Source of the DNA: Sphaerotilus microaerophilus
Lineage (GTDB): Bacteria > Pseudomonadota > Gammaproteobacteria > Burkholderiales > Burkholderiaceae_C
DNA length: 64,000 nt
Reading direction: 5' to 3'
NCBI RefSeq assembly: GCF_023734135.1
Contig: NZ_AP025730.1
Span: forward strand, 5,580,001 to 5,644,000
Made by a program: the position numbers and the translations under genes. Of this stretch, positions 1-8,242 are shown one piece after another; the first letter of the stretch is position 1; the number at the start of each line of letters is the position of its first letter. A model generated the notes under the pieces. The model was not told the origin of the DNA. It saw nothing but the letters and a program-made list of their open reading frames with translations, and ran no database searches.

Positions 1-621
1 CCCGCCAATCCGCACCTGTTGGAATCCTTCGACCCCTACCTGTCCTTCACCGGCAAGACCACCACCCAGCGCCTGTCGGGCACCACCGGCAGCCGGGTGA
101 TCGAGAGCACCGGCCACCGCGGCAGCGCCTCCGTCAGCATCTCCGGCGCCAAGGGCAAGTTCCTGGTCAAGATGCCCAACCTCGCCTTTTCGGTGCGCCA
201 GGGCTACAAGTACCAGGTCTCCGGCTGGATCAAGGGCACGAACGCCACCGGCAGCACCGGGGCGATGGGCCTGCAGCTGCAGACCCACAAGGCCTACGTC
301 ACCCGCACGCCCTACACCAAGGCCTTCCTCGAAGCCAGCCTGCTGGAATACGGCGTCCAGTTCTCGCTCAACCACAACGTGCCGATCAACATCGGCGAAT
401 TCGGCCAAAACCCCCGCAACTACACCGCCGAGCGCGGCGGCCTGGCCTGGATGACCGACACCCTGAGCCTGATGGCCCAGTACGGCGCCAGCGGCATGAA
501 CTGGAACTGGCACAGCGTCAGCTGGGGCGCGTACAGCAACCTGTACGGTTTCCCGGATGCCGCCAACCTGAACCAGCCGCTGATCAACCTGTTCAAGGCA
601 CAGGGAATTGCGGTGTATTGA
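1..621 (+). CDS. Glycoside hydrolase, GH5/cellulase-like, 3' part
   Basis: The frame is open from the first base, so the gene starts upstream of the window and only about 206 C-terminal residues are visible. The motif NIGEFGQ matches the strand carrying the nucleophile Glu of clan-A (GH5-type) hydrolases, and the Trp/Asn-rich stretch GMNWNWHS just before the end fits the last beta-strand of such a barrel. The first 100 residues (Thr/Ser/Gly-rich, beta-type pattern, KYQVSGWIKG) look like an inserted carbohydrate-binding-type module. This suggests an exported beta-glycan hydrolase; substrate and export signal cannot be judged from this fragment. A strong terminator follows. Confidence 0.55.
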   Translation, partial: PANPHLLESFDPYLSFTGKTTTQRLSGTTGSRVIESTGHRGSASVSISGAKGKFLVKMPNLAFSVRQGYKYQVSGWIKGTNATGSTGAMGLQLQTHKAYVTRTPYTKAFLEASLLEYGVQFSLNHNVPINIGEFGQNPRNYTAERGGLAWMTDTLSLMAQYGASGMNWNWHSVSWGAYSNLYGFPDAANLNQPLINLFKAQGIAVY

Positions 622-644
622 TCCGGTTCAATTCAACGGATGAG

Positions 645-671
645 AACCGCGCCGGGAAGGCGCGGCTTTTC
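645..671 (+). terminator. Intrinsic terminator after the glycoside hydrolase
   Basis: A 7-bp GC stem (CCGCGCC / GGCGCGG) with a GGGAA loop is followed by CTTTTCTT. It sits 24 bases after the hydrolase stop codon and just before the convergent toxin gene. Confidence 0.8.
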
Positions 672-680
672 TTGCCCAAG

Positions 681-977
681 CTACAGACGCGCAGCCCAGT
701 AGCCGGGTTCGCGGTGTTGATGGGCGACAGCGTAGATCTGCGGCCCGGCGTCCTCATCCGGCTCGTAGATCACGGTGTACGGGAAGCGGTCGAAGTGATA
801 CACGCGCAGTCCATCTTCGCCATGAGGCCCGCGCAGTGGATTCTCGACCAGGAGATCGCGCACTCGCTCGAACTCAGCCAGGAAAGCCTGCGCAATCGCG
901 CTGCTGGCGTGCTCGGCATAGTAGAGCGCCGCGTCGCCAAGCTCAGCCTCGGCGTCCGGGTGCAGCCACCAACTCAC
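681..977 (-). CDS. RelE/ParE-family toxin
   Basis: A 98-residue protein with the ParE/RelE layout: an N-terminal strand (SWWLHPDAEAEL), a helical hairpin around ALYYAEHAS and FLAEFERVRDLL, then strands ending in YHFDRFPYTVIYE and IYAVAHQHREPGYW. Toxins of this fold either inhibit gyrase (ParE) or cleave mRNA on the ribosome (RelE); which applies here is not clear. The GTG start is chosen because it overlaps the antitoxin stop by four bases (GTGA), the usual translational coupling in such pairs. The frame is open further upstream but that stretch overlaps the antitoxin. Confidence 0.8.
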   Translation of the reverse strand: MSWWLHPDAEAELGDAALYYAEHASSAIAQAFLAEFERVRDLLVENPLRGPHGEDGLRVYHFDRFPYTVIYEPDEDAGPQIYAVAHQHREPGYWAARL

Positions 978-1198
978 GTCAAACGCGCCCGTACCCGGGC
1001 CAGCGCCTCGCCGCCGGGAACCATGTTGACCTGGCCGGCCCGCACCGCATCGCGTCGGTCCTTCGCCAGCGCGAGCCAAGCCGACTGTGTCGGCGACTTC
1101 GGCTCGAAGCTGGCAAGCAGCCGCTCAACCAGCTTTGCCCGGTCCTCGGGTGGCAGGCTGAGCGCCTGGGCAGCAACGTCTTCAACGGGGGTGGACAT
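974..1198 (-). CDS. Addiction-module antitoxin
   Basis: A 74-residue acidic, helical protein starting MSTPVEDVAAQALSLPPEDR. The pattern L-PPEDRAKLVERLLASFEP is typical of the putative addiction module component family that pairs with ParE-like toxins. It would neutralise the downstream toxin and probably autoregulate the pair. The ATG at 1198 has an AGAGG ribosome site nine bases upstream and is preferred over a TTG three codons earlier. The C-terminus is the likely toxin-binding part. Confidence 0.8.
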   Translation of the reverse strand: MSTPVEDVAAQALSLPPEDRAKLVERLLASFEPKSPTQSAWLALAKDRRDAVRAGQVNMVPGGEALARVRARLT

Positions 1199-1300
1199 GG
1201 GGCGCAACCTCTGACGATGAAAGGCAAGGATGCCACAGCAGCGGCCTGAAGATCGACCCTTCGACCCAACCCTCAGGCCGCCATGACGGCAACCGGCGGC

Positions 1301-1816
1301 TCAGATCGCCCGCTCGGCCGCAGGCCCCTGCAGCAAGGCCATCTGCACGGCGTCATGGAACCGGCCGTCGAACCGCAGCGCCGCCCTGGCGATGCCTTCA
1401 TGCCGGAAGCCGACCCGCTCGTAGAGCCGGATCGCCCGGGCGTTGTCCGAGCGCGCTTCGAGCTTCACGCGATAGACCCCCTTCTCCAGCGCGTGGGCCA
1501 GCGTCCGGCGGAGAAGCCGCTCGCCGATACCCTGCCCCCGGTACCCGTCCAAGACGCCCATCCCCAGCGTGCCCACGTGCTGCAGGGCGTGGGCCCAGTG
1601 GGAAAACACGTCGCACCACCCGATCAGGCGACCGTCGTGAATCGCGACGAACTGCGCGGCATCACTGGCCACTGAGCTTTCGACAAACTCCCGGATCCGC
1701 TCGATCGGCAGCGCCTCCACCTGCGCAAGATATCTGCGCTCCCGCGCCACGGCGTCGAGGCAGGCCCGGAAGGGCTCAGCGTCGGGGAGTTGGATTTGGC
1801 GGATGGTGGGGGTCAC
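1301..1816 (-). CDS. GNAT-family N-acetyltransferase
   Basis: A 171-residue protein with a complete GNAT fold. The acetyl-CoA-binding motif A is clear (LGMGVLDGYRGQGIGERLL, with the R/Q-x-x-G-x-G/A signature) and is followed by the helix/strand LEARSDNARAIRLYERVGF typical of the RimI/small-molecule acetyltransferase group. It should transfer an acetyl group from acetyl-CoA to an amine; the acceptor cannot be told. The start is a GTG. It stands alone, read away from its neighbour at 1961-2287. Confidence 0.85.
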   Translation of the reverse strand: MTPTIRQIQLPDAEPFRACLDAVARERRYLAQVEALPIERIREFVESSVASDAAQFVAIHDGRLIGWCDVFSHWAHALQHVGTLGMGVLDGYRGQGIGERLLRRTLAHALEKGVYRVKLEARSDNARAIRLYERVGFRHEGIARAALRFDGRFHDAVQMALLQGPAAERAI

Positions 1817-1960
1817 GGGGCGACTTGGGCGCTGGGCTCTTACATCTGCCGACCGCCAGGGTCGTCAGCGCTATTGACCAGCAACAGGACAGGATTTCGC
1901 ACCAATGCTCGCTCTAACGACATTTTCAATTTGAGCCGATCAATCAAATCACACGACCCA

Positions 1961-2287
1961 CTACATGTACGTACCGGTCGCGACGAGCGTCCAGACCGTG
2001 CCGACTATGAACCCAAGTAAAGCAGCGGCAATGAGCGTTCGACGCTGCGGAACGAGGCGCCCGGTAGCTCCGGTGTAGGCCGCCAAGCCACAGAGCAGAA
2101 CGACGCCAGCTAGGAACGCCACGATGCCGGCCAATCCTGCACCGAACTGGAGACCGAAACCGCAGCCAAATTTTGGATCGCAGATGTCGAAGAGGATTTC
2201 GGCGACGGCGCTCACCGCCGCCGAGCCTGCTGCAGCACATGCTCCAGCGGCGCATGGAACTCCGACGGCTTGAATGGCTAAGTGCAT
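1961..2287 (-). CDS. Small hypothetical membrane protein
   Basis: A 108-residue protein without a recognisable family. It has a Cys/Ala-rich N-terminus (Cys at 12, 17, 36, 42), then two hydrophobic segments of membrane-spanning length, about residues 46-68 and 84-104, joined by a short basic loop (GRLVPQRR). The N-terminal region could be an uncleaved signal or a third segment. The ribosome site is weak and GC is lower than in the neighbours. It could be real but orphan; no function is proposed. Confidence 0.5.
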   Translation of the reverse strand: MHLAIQAVGVPCAAGACAAAGSAAVSAVAEILFDICDPKFGCGFGLQFGAGLAGIVAFLAGVVLLCGLAAYTGATGRLVPQRRTLIAAALLGFIVGTVWTLVATGTYM

Positions 2288-2626
2288 GGGGCGCAGTGGC
2301 CTTGTTTGCGCGGGTGAATTAAGAGCAGTCTATCTGCCGCTGGTTGCATCGTCTCGACCACGCACTGGCGGGCATGGCAGACAAATGCCCTCTTTCGTTA
2401 CGCCCACCTCATAGGAGTGCAGCCAATCAGCCGTGTCCGCGGCGCCGATTGGACGGCTGCCCGATCACCCACGGGCATCGCCTCGGAGGCCTGCGTGTAA
2501 ACATCCGGCAGCCACACGCTTCGCTTTGCCCTGGGAAGCCCCGACCACCACTCAGGTATTTCCCGTCACCCACGGGGTACCCCCACCCCCATTGGTATAC
2601 CATATGGGGTATCAAGGAGACCTGAC
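2288..2626. other. Intergenic region upstream of the RND operon
   Basis: These 339 bases hold no convincing gene; the open frames are short, Arg/Pro/His-rich and lack ribosome sites. The last 50 bases carry C-tracts, an inverted repeat and the AAGGAG ribosome site of the adaptor gene. I looked for riboswitch landmarks and saw none. Confidence 0.6.
2597..2612. promoter_or_regulatory. Candidate operator of the CsoR-family repressor
   Basis: The inverted repeat ATACC-N6-GGTAT lies 14 bases before the adaptor start, next to C-tracts (2579-2590). AT-flanked half-sites around G/C tracts (ATACCC...GGGTAT type) are characteristic of operators of the CsoR/CstR/FrmR family, one member of which is encoded at the end of this operon. 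The site overlaps the place where RNA polymerase or the ribosome would load, so binding would repress. Assignment is by inference. Confidence 0.6.
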
Positions 2627-3745
2627 ATGCGCCGCCGCCCCTTCATTCACTCTGTGCCTTTCGTGGCCACCGCTGCCACCCTGGCAGCGCTGGTGCTGGT
2701 CGCCACGGGCGCCCAGGCGGCGCCGGCGGCGAGTGGGCCGGAGGTGGCGACGGTGCGGGTGCAGGCCGGTGGCAATGGCCGCTCGCTGGACCTGGACGGC
2801 ACGGTGGAACCGGTGCGCCAGGCCACCGTGGCGGCGCAGGTGGGCGGCAATGTGCTGGCGCTGGCGGTGAAGGCCGGCGACAAGGTGCGCAGCGGTCAGG
2901 TGCTGGCGCGCATCGACGAGCGCAGTGCCGCCGCCGGGCTGGCACAGAGCGATGCGGCCGTGACGCAGGCCGACACGATGCTGCGCCAGGCCCGCACCGA
3001 ACTGAACCGCACCCGAGAGCTGCGCGCGCAGGGCTACGTCAGCCAGGCTGCCCAGGACAACGCCGAGACGCAGGTGAAGGCCGCCGAGGCCGCGCTGCAG
3101 CAGGCCCAGGCCGGGCGCAGCCAGGCGGCCCTGGCGCGCAACTTCACCACGGTGACGGCGCCCTTCGACGGCCTGGTGCTGGCCACCCATCTGGACGCCG
3201 GCGACCTGGCCGCTCCCGGCCGGCCGGTGCTGACGGTGTACGCCCCCGGTGCGGTGCGCGCGGTGGTGCAGGTGCCGGCCTCGCAGGCGGCGCTGGCGCG
3301 CAGCGCCGGCAAGATCGAGGTGCAACTTCCCGATGGTCAGTGGGTCACGCCCGCCAGGCGGGTGGACCTGCCCACCGCCGACCCGGTGGCGCAGACGGTG
3401 GAATGGCGGCTGGACCTGAGTGCGGCCGACAGCGCCCGCACGCTGCCGGGGCAGGCGGTGCGGGTGCGCTTTGGCGGTGCGACGGCAGGGACACCCGCCG
3501 CAGCCGGCGCCAAGCCGGCGGGCGCGAGCCTGGCGGTGCCGGCGGGCGCTCTGCTGCGCCGCGGCGAGCTGACGGCCGTCTACGTGGCGCAGGGCTCGCA
3601 GTTCGTGCTGCGCGCGGTGCGTGCCGGCAGCGAATCCGGCCAGGGCGTCGAGGTGCTGGGCGGCCTGCGTGCCGGTGAGCGCGTGGCGGCGGATGCGGTG
3701 AAGGCCGGCCTGGCCGGTGCACGGCCGACGGGCGCGGCGCAGTGA
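2627..3745 (+). CDS. RND efflux periplasmic adaptor (membrane fusion protein)
   Basis: A 372-residue exported protein: signal peptide about residues 1-31 (cut after GAQA), a lipoyl-type half (RQATVAAQVGGNVLALAVKAGDKVRSGQVLARID), an Ala/Gln-rich coiled coil (about 105-170), the second lipoyl half (APFDGLVLATHLDAGD), then beta-barrel and membrane-proximal domains. It would link the inner-membrane RND pump encoded next to an outer-membrane channel. No outer-membrane factor gene is nearby, so a channel encoded elsewhere must serve. AAGGAG lies eight bases before ATG. It is the first gene of a four-gene operon with the permease, the DUF2892 protein and a CsoR-type repressor. Confidence 0.9.
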   Translation: MRRRPFIHSVPFVATAATLAALVLVATGAQAAPAASGPEVATVRVQAGGNGRSLDLDGTVEPVRQATVAAQVGGNVLALAVKAGDKVRSGQVLARIDERSAAAGLAQSDAAVTQADTMLRQARTELNRTRELRAQGYVSQAAQDNAETQVKAAEAALQQAQAGRSQAALARNFTTVTAPFDGLVLATHLDAGDLAAPGRPVLTVYAPGAVRAVVQVPASQAALARSAGKIEVQLPDGQWVTPARRVDLPTADPVAQTVEWRLDLSAADSARTLPGQAVRVRFGGATAGTPAAAGAKPAGASLAVPAGALLRRGELTAVYVAQGSQFVLRAVRAGSESGQGVEVLGGLRAGERVAADAVKAGLAGARPTGAAQ

Positions 3746-3768
3746 GTTCACAGCGGGAAGCGACCGAC

Positions 3769-6700
3769 ATGAGCCAATCCCAACTGCCGCCCCCCGGCGC
3801 CGACGAGGCCCCGCTGGGCATCTCCGGCCGCATGGCCGCGCTGTTCCAGAACAACGCCATCACGCCGCTGCTGGCGCTGGTGGCCCTGCTGCTCGGCCTG
3901 TTCGCGGTGCTGGTGACGCCGCGCGAGGAGGAGCCGCAGATCAACGTGACGATGGCCAACGTGCTGATCCCCTTCCCCGGGGCGAGCGCGGCGGACGTGC
4001 AGAACATGGTGGCCCGCCCGGCCGAGCAGGCGCTGAGCCAGATCGCCGGCATCGAGCACACCTACTCGGTGGCCCGCCCCGGCGTGGCGGTGCTGACGGT
4101 GCAGTACAAGGTGGGCGTGCCGCGCACCGAGGCGCTGGTGCGCCTGTACGACGTGCTCAACGCCAACCAGGACTGGCTGCCGCGCGACCTGGGCACGCTG
4201 ACGCCCATCGTCAAGCCCAAAGGCATCGACGACGTGCCGGTGCTGGGCGTGACGCTGTGGAGCCGCGAGGGCACCCCCGCGGTGGAACTGGAGCGTGTGG
4301 CCCGCAGCGTGGAAGCGGAGCTCAAGCGCGTGCCCGGCAGCCGCGAGGTGGCGACCCTCGGCGGCCCGGGGCGCACGGTGCAGGTCCACCTGGCGCCGGC
4401 CAGGCTGCGCGAGCGCGGCGTGGACCTGCTGCGCCTGAAGCAGACCATTGCCGCGGCCAACCTGGCGATGCCCGCCGGCACGGTGGCGCAGCGCGGCAGC
4501 GCCACGCCACAGATGCTGACGGTGGAGACGGGCGAGTTCCTGCGCTCGGCCGAGGACGTGGGCGCGCTGGTGGTGGGCAGCCACAACGGCCGGCCGGTCT
4601 ACCTGCGCGAGGTGGCCGAGGTGACCGACGGCGCCGCGCAGCTGCAGAGCGCGGTCTGGTTCACGCCCGGCTCGGCACCCGCTTCTGAAGGGGCTGCCAG
4701 CGCTGCCCCCGCTGGGCAGGTCTACCCCGCGGTGACGCTCACCGTCACCAAGAAGCCCGGCCAGAACGCGGTGGACGTGGCCCGCGCCGCGCGTGCGCGC
4801 CTGGACGAGCTGCGCAACACCCTCATCCCCGCCAGCGTGGAGATGAGCATCACGCGCGACTATGGCGAGACGGCAGCGGAGAAGGCCAACAAGCTGATCC
4901 AGAAGCTGGCCTTCGCCACCGCGTCGGTGATCCTGCTGGTCGGCCTGGCGCTGGGCCGGCGCGAGGCGGTGATCGTCGGCGCGGCGGTGATCCTGACGCT
5001 CACGGCCACGCTGTTCGCCTCCTGGGCCTGGGGCTTCACGCTCAACCGGGTGAGCCTGTTCGCGCTGATCTTCTCGATCGGCATCCTGGTGGACGATGCC
5101 ATCGTGGTGGTGGAGAACATCCACCGCCACCAGCAGCTCTACCCGGGTCGGCCGCTGCTGCAGATCATACCTGGCGCGGTGGAGGAGGTCGGCAGCCCGA
5201 CCATCCTGGCCACGCTGACCGTGATTGCGGCGCTGCTGCCGATGGCCTTCGTGTCCGGCCTGATGGGCCCGTACATGAGCCCGATCCCGATCAACTCGTC
5301 GTTGGGCATGGCCATTTCACTGGCGATTGCCTTCAGCGTCACGCCCTGGCTGGCGGCGAGGCTGATGAAGCCGCACGGCGCGACGGGTCATGCCGCCCAT
5401 GCCGAGCCGAAGGGCCTGGCCGCGAAGCTGCCACGGCTGTTCACCGCCCTCCTCACGCCCTTCCTGGACAGCGCCCGCAAGCGCTGGCTGCTGCTGGCGG
5501 GCATCCTGGCCGCGCTGCTGCTGTCGGTTGGCTTGGCCGTCGTTCAGTGGGTGGTGCTGAAGATGCTGCCCTTCGACAACAAGTCGGAGTACCAGGTGGT
5601 GGTGGAGATGCCCGCCGGCACGCCGGTGGAGGACACCGCCGCGGCGCTGCAGGCCATGGGCGCCTGGCTGGCGAAACAGCCCGAGGTGCGTGACCTGCAG
5701 GGCTACGCCGGCACCGCCAGCCCGATCACCTTCAACGGCTTGGTTCGCCAGTACTACCTGCGTGCCGACGCCGAGCAGGGCGACCTGCAGGTGAACCTGG
5801 TCGACAAGGCGCACCGCAGCGACAAGAGCCACGCCATCGCCCAGCGCCACCGCCCTGAGCTGGAGAAGCTCGGCGCGGCCTGGGGCGCGCGCGTCAAGGT
5901 GGTCGAGGTGCCGCCGGGCCCGCCGGTGATGAGCCCGCTGGTCGCGGAGGTCTACGGCCCCGACGAGGCCGGCCGCCAGCGCGTGGCCGCGCGCATCGCC
6001 AAGGCGTTCAGCGCCACGCCGGACATCGTCGGCACCGACACCACGCTGCGCGAGGACGCGCCGCGCGCCTTCCTGCGCGTGCAGCGCCAGCGCGCCGAAT
6101 CGCTGGGCATCCCGGTGGCCGCGGTGGCGATGACGGTGCAGGGTGCGCTCTCCGGCATGGACGCGGCCTACCTGCACGACGGCCAGAGCAAGCACCCGGT
6201 GCCCGTGCGGCTGCAGCTGCCGCGCGAGCGCCAGGTGGGGCTGGACGCGCTGCTGCAGCTACCGATGCGTGCGGCCAACGGCCAGTTGGTGCCGCTATCC
6301 GAGCTGGTGCGTGTCGAGCGTGGCGTGATCGACAAGCCGCTCTACACCAAGGATCTTCATGGCGTGAGCTACGTCTTCGGCGACATGGCCGGCAAGCTGG
6401 ACTCGCCGCTGTACGGCCTGTTCGCCATCCGCGGCAAGCTGAGCGGGCCCGAACTGAGCAAGGAGCTGGGTGTGGGCGAACTCGGCGAGTACTGGATCGC
6501 CCAGCCCTCCGACCCCTACCGCCAGTACGCGCTGAAGTGGGATGGCGAGTGGCAGATCACCTACGAGACCTTCCGCGACATGGGTGCGGCCTATGGCGTG
6601 GGCCTGATCCTGATCTACCTGCTGGTGGTGGCGCAGTTCAAGAGCTACGTGACGCCGCTGATCATCATGGCGCCGATCCCGCTGACCATCATCGGCGTGA

Positions 6701-7056
6701 TGCCCGGCCACGCGCTGCTGGGCGCGCAGTACACCGCCACCAGCATGATCGGCATGATCGCGCTGGCCGGCATCATCGTGCGCAACTCGATCCTGCTGGT
6801 GGACTTCATCGACCTGCAGACCGCGCAGGGCATGCCGTTCAAGGACGCGGTGGTCTCCTCCGCCGCGGTGCGCGCCCAGCCGATCGCGCTGACGGCGCTG
6901 GCCGCGATGATCGGCGCCTTCTTCATCCTCGATGACCCGATCTTCAACGGGCTGGCGGTGTCGCTGATCTTCGGCATCCTGGTCTCGACGCTGCTGACGC
7001 TGGTCGTCATCCCGGTGCTGTACTTCGCCGTCTACCGGCGCAAGCACGGCGCCTGA
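3769..7056 (+). CDS. RND-family efflux permease
   Basis: A 1,095-residue inner-membrane pump of normal RND length. TM1 is near residues 20-40 (LLALVALLLGLFAVLV) and is followed by a large periplasmic loop. TM segments 2-6 include the proton-relay motif GILVDDAIVVVENIHRH (Asp pair in TM4). A second periplasmic loop and a second set of TM segments follow, with GMIALAGIIVRNSILLVDFID. The Asp-Asp pair fits proton-driven export of the AcrB/HAE type rather than the HME metal class, though the substrate cannot be read. ATG 3769 is chosen because GGGAAG lies eight bases upstream; a GTG at 3742 overlapping the adaptor stop is possible. The gene is coupled to the adaptor. Confidence 0.93.
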   Translation: MSQSQLPPPGADEAPLGISGRMAALFQNNAITPLLALVALLLGLFAVLVTPREEEPQINVTMANVLIPFPGASAADVQNMVARPAEQALSQIAGIEHTYSVARPGVAVLTVQYKVGVPRTEALVRLYDVLNANQDWLPRDLGTLTPIVKPKGIDDVPVLGVTLWSREGTPAVELERVARSVEAELKRVPGSREVATLGGPGRTVQVHLAPARLRERGVDLLRLKQTIAAANLAMPAGTVAQRGSATPQMLTVETGEFLRSAEDVGALVVGSHNGRPVYLREVAEVTDGAAQLQSAVWFTPGSAPASEGAASAAPAGQVYPAVTLTVTKKPGQNAVDVARAARARLDELRNTLIPASVEMSITRDYGETAAEKANKLIQKLAFATASVILLVGLALGRREAVIVGAAVILTLTATLFASWAWGFTLNRVSLFALIFSIGILVDDAIVVVENIHRHQQLYPGRPLLQIIPGAVEEVGSPTILATLTVIAALLPMAFVSGLMGPYMSPIPINSSLGMAISLAIAFSVTPWLAARLMKPHGATGHAAHAEPKGLAAKLPRLFTALLTPFLDSARKRWLLLAGILAALLLSVGLAVVQWVVLKMLPFDNKSEYQVVVEMPAGTPVEDTAAALQAMGAWLAKQPEVRDLQGYAGTASPITFNGLVRQYYLRADAEQGDLQVNLVDKAHRSDKSHAIAQRHRPELEKLGAAWGARVKVVEVPPGPPVMSPLVAEVYGPDEAGRQRVAARIAKAFSATPDIVGTDTTLREDAPRAFLRVQRQRAESLGIPVAAVAMTVQGALSGMDAAYLHDGQSKHPVPVRLQLPRERQVGLDALLQLPMRAANGQLVPLSELVRVERGVIDKPLYTKDLHGVSYVFGDMAGKLDSPLYGLFAIRGKLSGPELSKELGVGELGEYWIAQPSDPYRQYALKWDGEWQITYETFRDMGAAYGVGLILIYLLVVAQFKSYVTPLIIMAPIPLTIIGVMPGHALLGAQYTATSMIGMIALAGIIVRNSILLVDFIDLQTAQGMPFKDAVVSSAAVRAQPIALTALAAMIGAFFILDDPIFNGLAVSLIFGILVSTLLTLVVIPVLYFAVYRRKHGA

Positions 7057-7101
7057 GCCGATCCTTCTTGTTGTACCCCTGACCCCCGAAAGGACCTCCC
7101 C

Positions 7102-7326
7102 ATGACCGTCGAACGCTACATCCGCCTGATGGCCGGTTTCTTCGTCATGCTGTCGCTGGCGCTGGGCGTCGAAGGCAGCCCCATCTTCGTGAGCAAGTGG
7201 TTCCTGGCCTTCACCGCCTTCGTCGGCGCCAACCTGTTCCAGTCGGGCATCACGGGCTTCTGCCCGCCGAGCTTCCTGCTCAAGAAGCTGGGCGTGCCCG
7301 AAGGCGGCTCGGCCTGCAGCCGCTGA
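7102..7326 (+). CDS. DUF2892 small membrane protein
   Basis: A 74-residue protein with two hydrophobic segments (MAGFFVMLSLALGV and FLAFTAFVGANLFQSGITGF) and the family hallmark GFCP followed by LLKKLGV. The family is the membrane part of YgaP-type rhodaneses and often accompanies persulfide- or metal-responsive genes. A single Cys in GFCP and another near the C-terminus are visible. GAAAGGA precedes the ATG. Its place between an RND pump and a CsoR-type repressor suggests a stress response to thiol-reactive sulfur or metals; its biochemical role is not established. Confidence 0.85.
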   Translation: MTVERYIRLMAGFFVMLSLALGVEGSPIFVSKWFLAFTAFVGANLFQSGITGFCPPSFLLKKLGVPEGGSACSR

Positions 7327-7393
7327 GCTGCGCCTCCGGTCCCCCTGAAACCTACTGAATCCCCTGAAGTCGATTCGACCCGGAGCAGGGACA

Positions 7394-7732
7394 ATGCCAG
7401 ACTCCAAGCACCCCATGCCGGCCAGCCCGGAGATCTGCACCATGGCCCAACTCCAGGACGAATCCGCCCGCACCGATCTGCTCAACCGCCTCAAGCGCGC
7501 CGAGGGCCAGTTGCGCGGCATCCAGCGGATGATCGAGTCGGGCGATGCCTGCCTCGACATTGCCAGCCAGATGGCCGCCGTGCGCAAGGCGCTCGACAGC
7601 GCCTACGTGCGCATGACCGTGTGCTTCATGCAGCAGGAGCTGCGCCAGAAGCTGGGGGTCAGCGAGGCACAGGAGCCCGAGCTGGCCCACATGCTCGACG
7701 ACGTGCAGACGCTGCTGGGCAAGGTGCGCTGA
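7394..7732 (+). CDS. CsoR/RcnR/FrmR-family repressor (DUF156), atypical ligands
   Basis: A 112-residue all-helical repressor with the family core LLNRLKRAEGQLRGIQRMIESGDACLDI. Such proteins are tetramers that leave DNA on binding Cu, Ni/Co, formaldehyde or persulfide. Aligned without gaps, Cys53 matches the conserved first Cys (Cys36 of M. tuberculosis CsoR). The His61 position is Phe78, the Cys65 position is Glu82, and a Cys lies at 77, one residue before the usual His. None of the known CsoR, RcnR, FrmR or CstR patterns fits. It is the last gene of the RND operon and probably its autoregulator. ATG 7394 has GGAG eight bases upstream; ATG 7442 is a possible alternative. Confidence 0.88.
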   Translation: MPDSKHPMPASPEICTMAQLQDESARTDLLNRLKRAEGQLRGIQRMIESGDACLDIASQMAAVRKALDSAYVRMTVCFMQQELRQKLGVSEAQEPELAHMLDDVQTLLGKVR

Positions 7733-7733
7733 C

Positions 7734-7755
7734 GGGCGGCCCGCCGCGGCCGCCC
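7734..7755. terminator. Hairpin between convergent genes
   Basis: A perfect 8-bp stem GGGCGGCC / GGCCGCCC with a six-base loop sits one base after the CsoR-family stop and 12 bases from the convergent ArsR gene end. There is no T tract, so it may work only partly or on both strands. Confidence 0.5.
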
Positions 7756-7766
7756 GCTGGCGCCGG

Positions 7767-8123
7767 TCAGCGCGCGCCCAGCGGCAGCAGGCGGTCCGAC
7801 GGCGCCATCTGCACGTCGCGATCCATCTCCATCGCCACCTGGGTGCACACGGCGCGGCAAAGCGTGGCCACGCGTTCGCTTTCCAGGCGGTAGTAGATCT
7901 GCGTGCTGTCGCGCCGCTTGCCGAGCACCCCTGCCCGGTACAGCGTGGACAGGTGCTGCGACATGTTGGGCTGCGTGGTGTCGATCTCCGACAGCAGCTG
8001 CGTGACGTTCTTCTCGCCCTTGCACAGCGAGCTGATGATCTTGAGCCGGATGGGTGTGGACAGCAGCGAAAACAGCTCGGCGACCGAGTCAAACACCGTA
8101 TCTGCGTCGGCAAGGCGCTCCAT
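7767..8123 (-). CDS. ArsR/SmtB-family transcriptional regulator
   Basis: A 118-residue winged-helix protein: helix-turn-helix around KNVTQLLSEIDTTQPNMSQHLSTLYRAGVL and wing KRRDSTQIYYRL. It has Cys34 (SSLCKGE) and Cys89/Cys93 (TLCRAVC). Cys93 falls where the C-terminal Cys of the sulfide sensors SqrR/BigR lies, but Cys34 is three residues after their N-terminal Cys, so a dithiol switch is possible but not assured. The metal motif ELCVCDL of true ArsR is absent. ATG 8123 is chosen for its GGGGAA site; an upstream extension has no such site. The gene lies downstream of the cytochrome c gene on the same strand. Confidence 0.88.
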   Translation of the reverse strand: MERLADADTVFDSVAELFSLLSTPIRLKIISSLCKGEKNVTQLLSEIDTTQPNMSQHLSTLYRAGVLGKRRDSTQIYYRLESERVATLCRAVCTQVAMEMDRDVQMAPSDRLLPLGAR

Positions 8124-8145
8124 GTGCAAGTTCCCCGTCAGGTTG

Positions 8146-8190
8146 AACGGCGGTATTTTATGCGCACCCGCGAATAGAAGTAACGGCGGA
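8146..8190. promoter_or_regulatory. Direct repeats upstream of the ArsR gene
   Basis: AACGGCGG occurs at 8146-8153 and again at 8182-8189, 36 bases apart, both followed by an AT-rich block, in the 119-base gap before the ArsR start. They could be binding sites for that regulator, but direct rather than inverted repeats are unusual for the family. Confidence 0.25.
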
Positions 8191-8242
8191 TATTGCGCTG
8201 AGGCCCACGGGTGCGTCCCGAGACCTCGTGCCATGTTCCAGG

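Noticed and set aside
2344..2625. A small gene upstream of the RND operon
   Set aside because: Arg/Pro/His-rich, no ribosome site, overlaps the operator region; judged non-coding.
2288..2626. A metabolite riboswitch before the RND operon
   Set aside because: No conserved riboswitch core could be recognised; the inverted repeat and CsoR-family gene explain regulation better.
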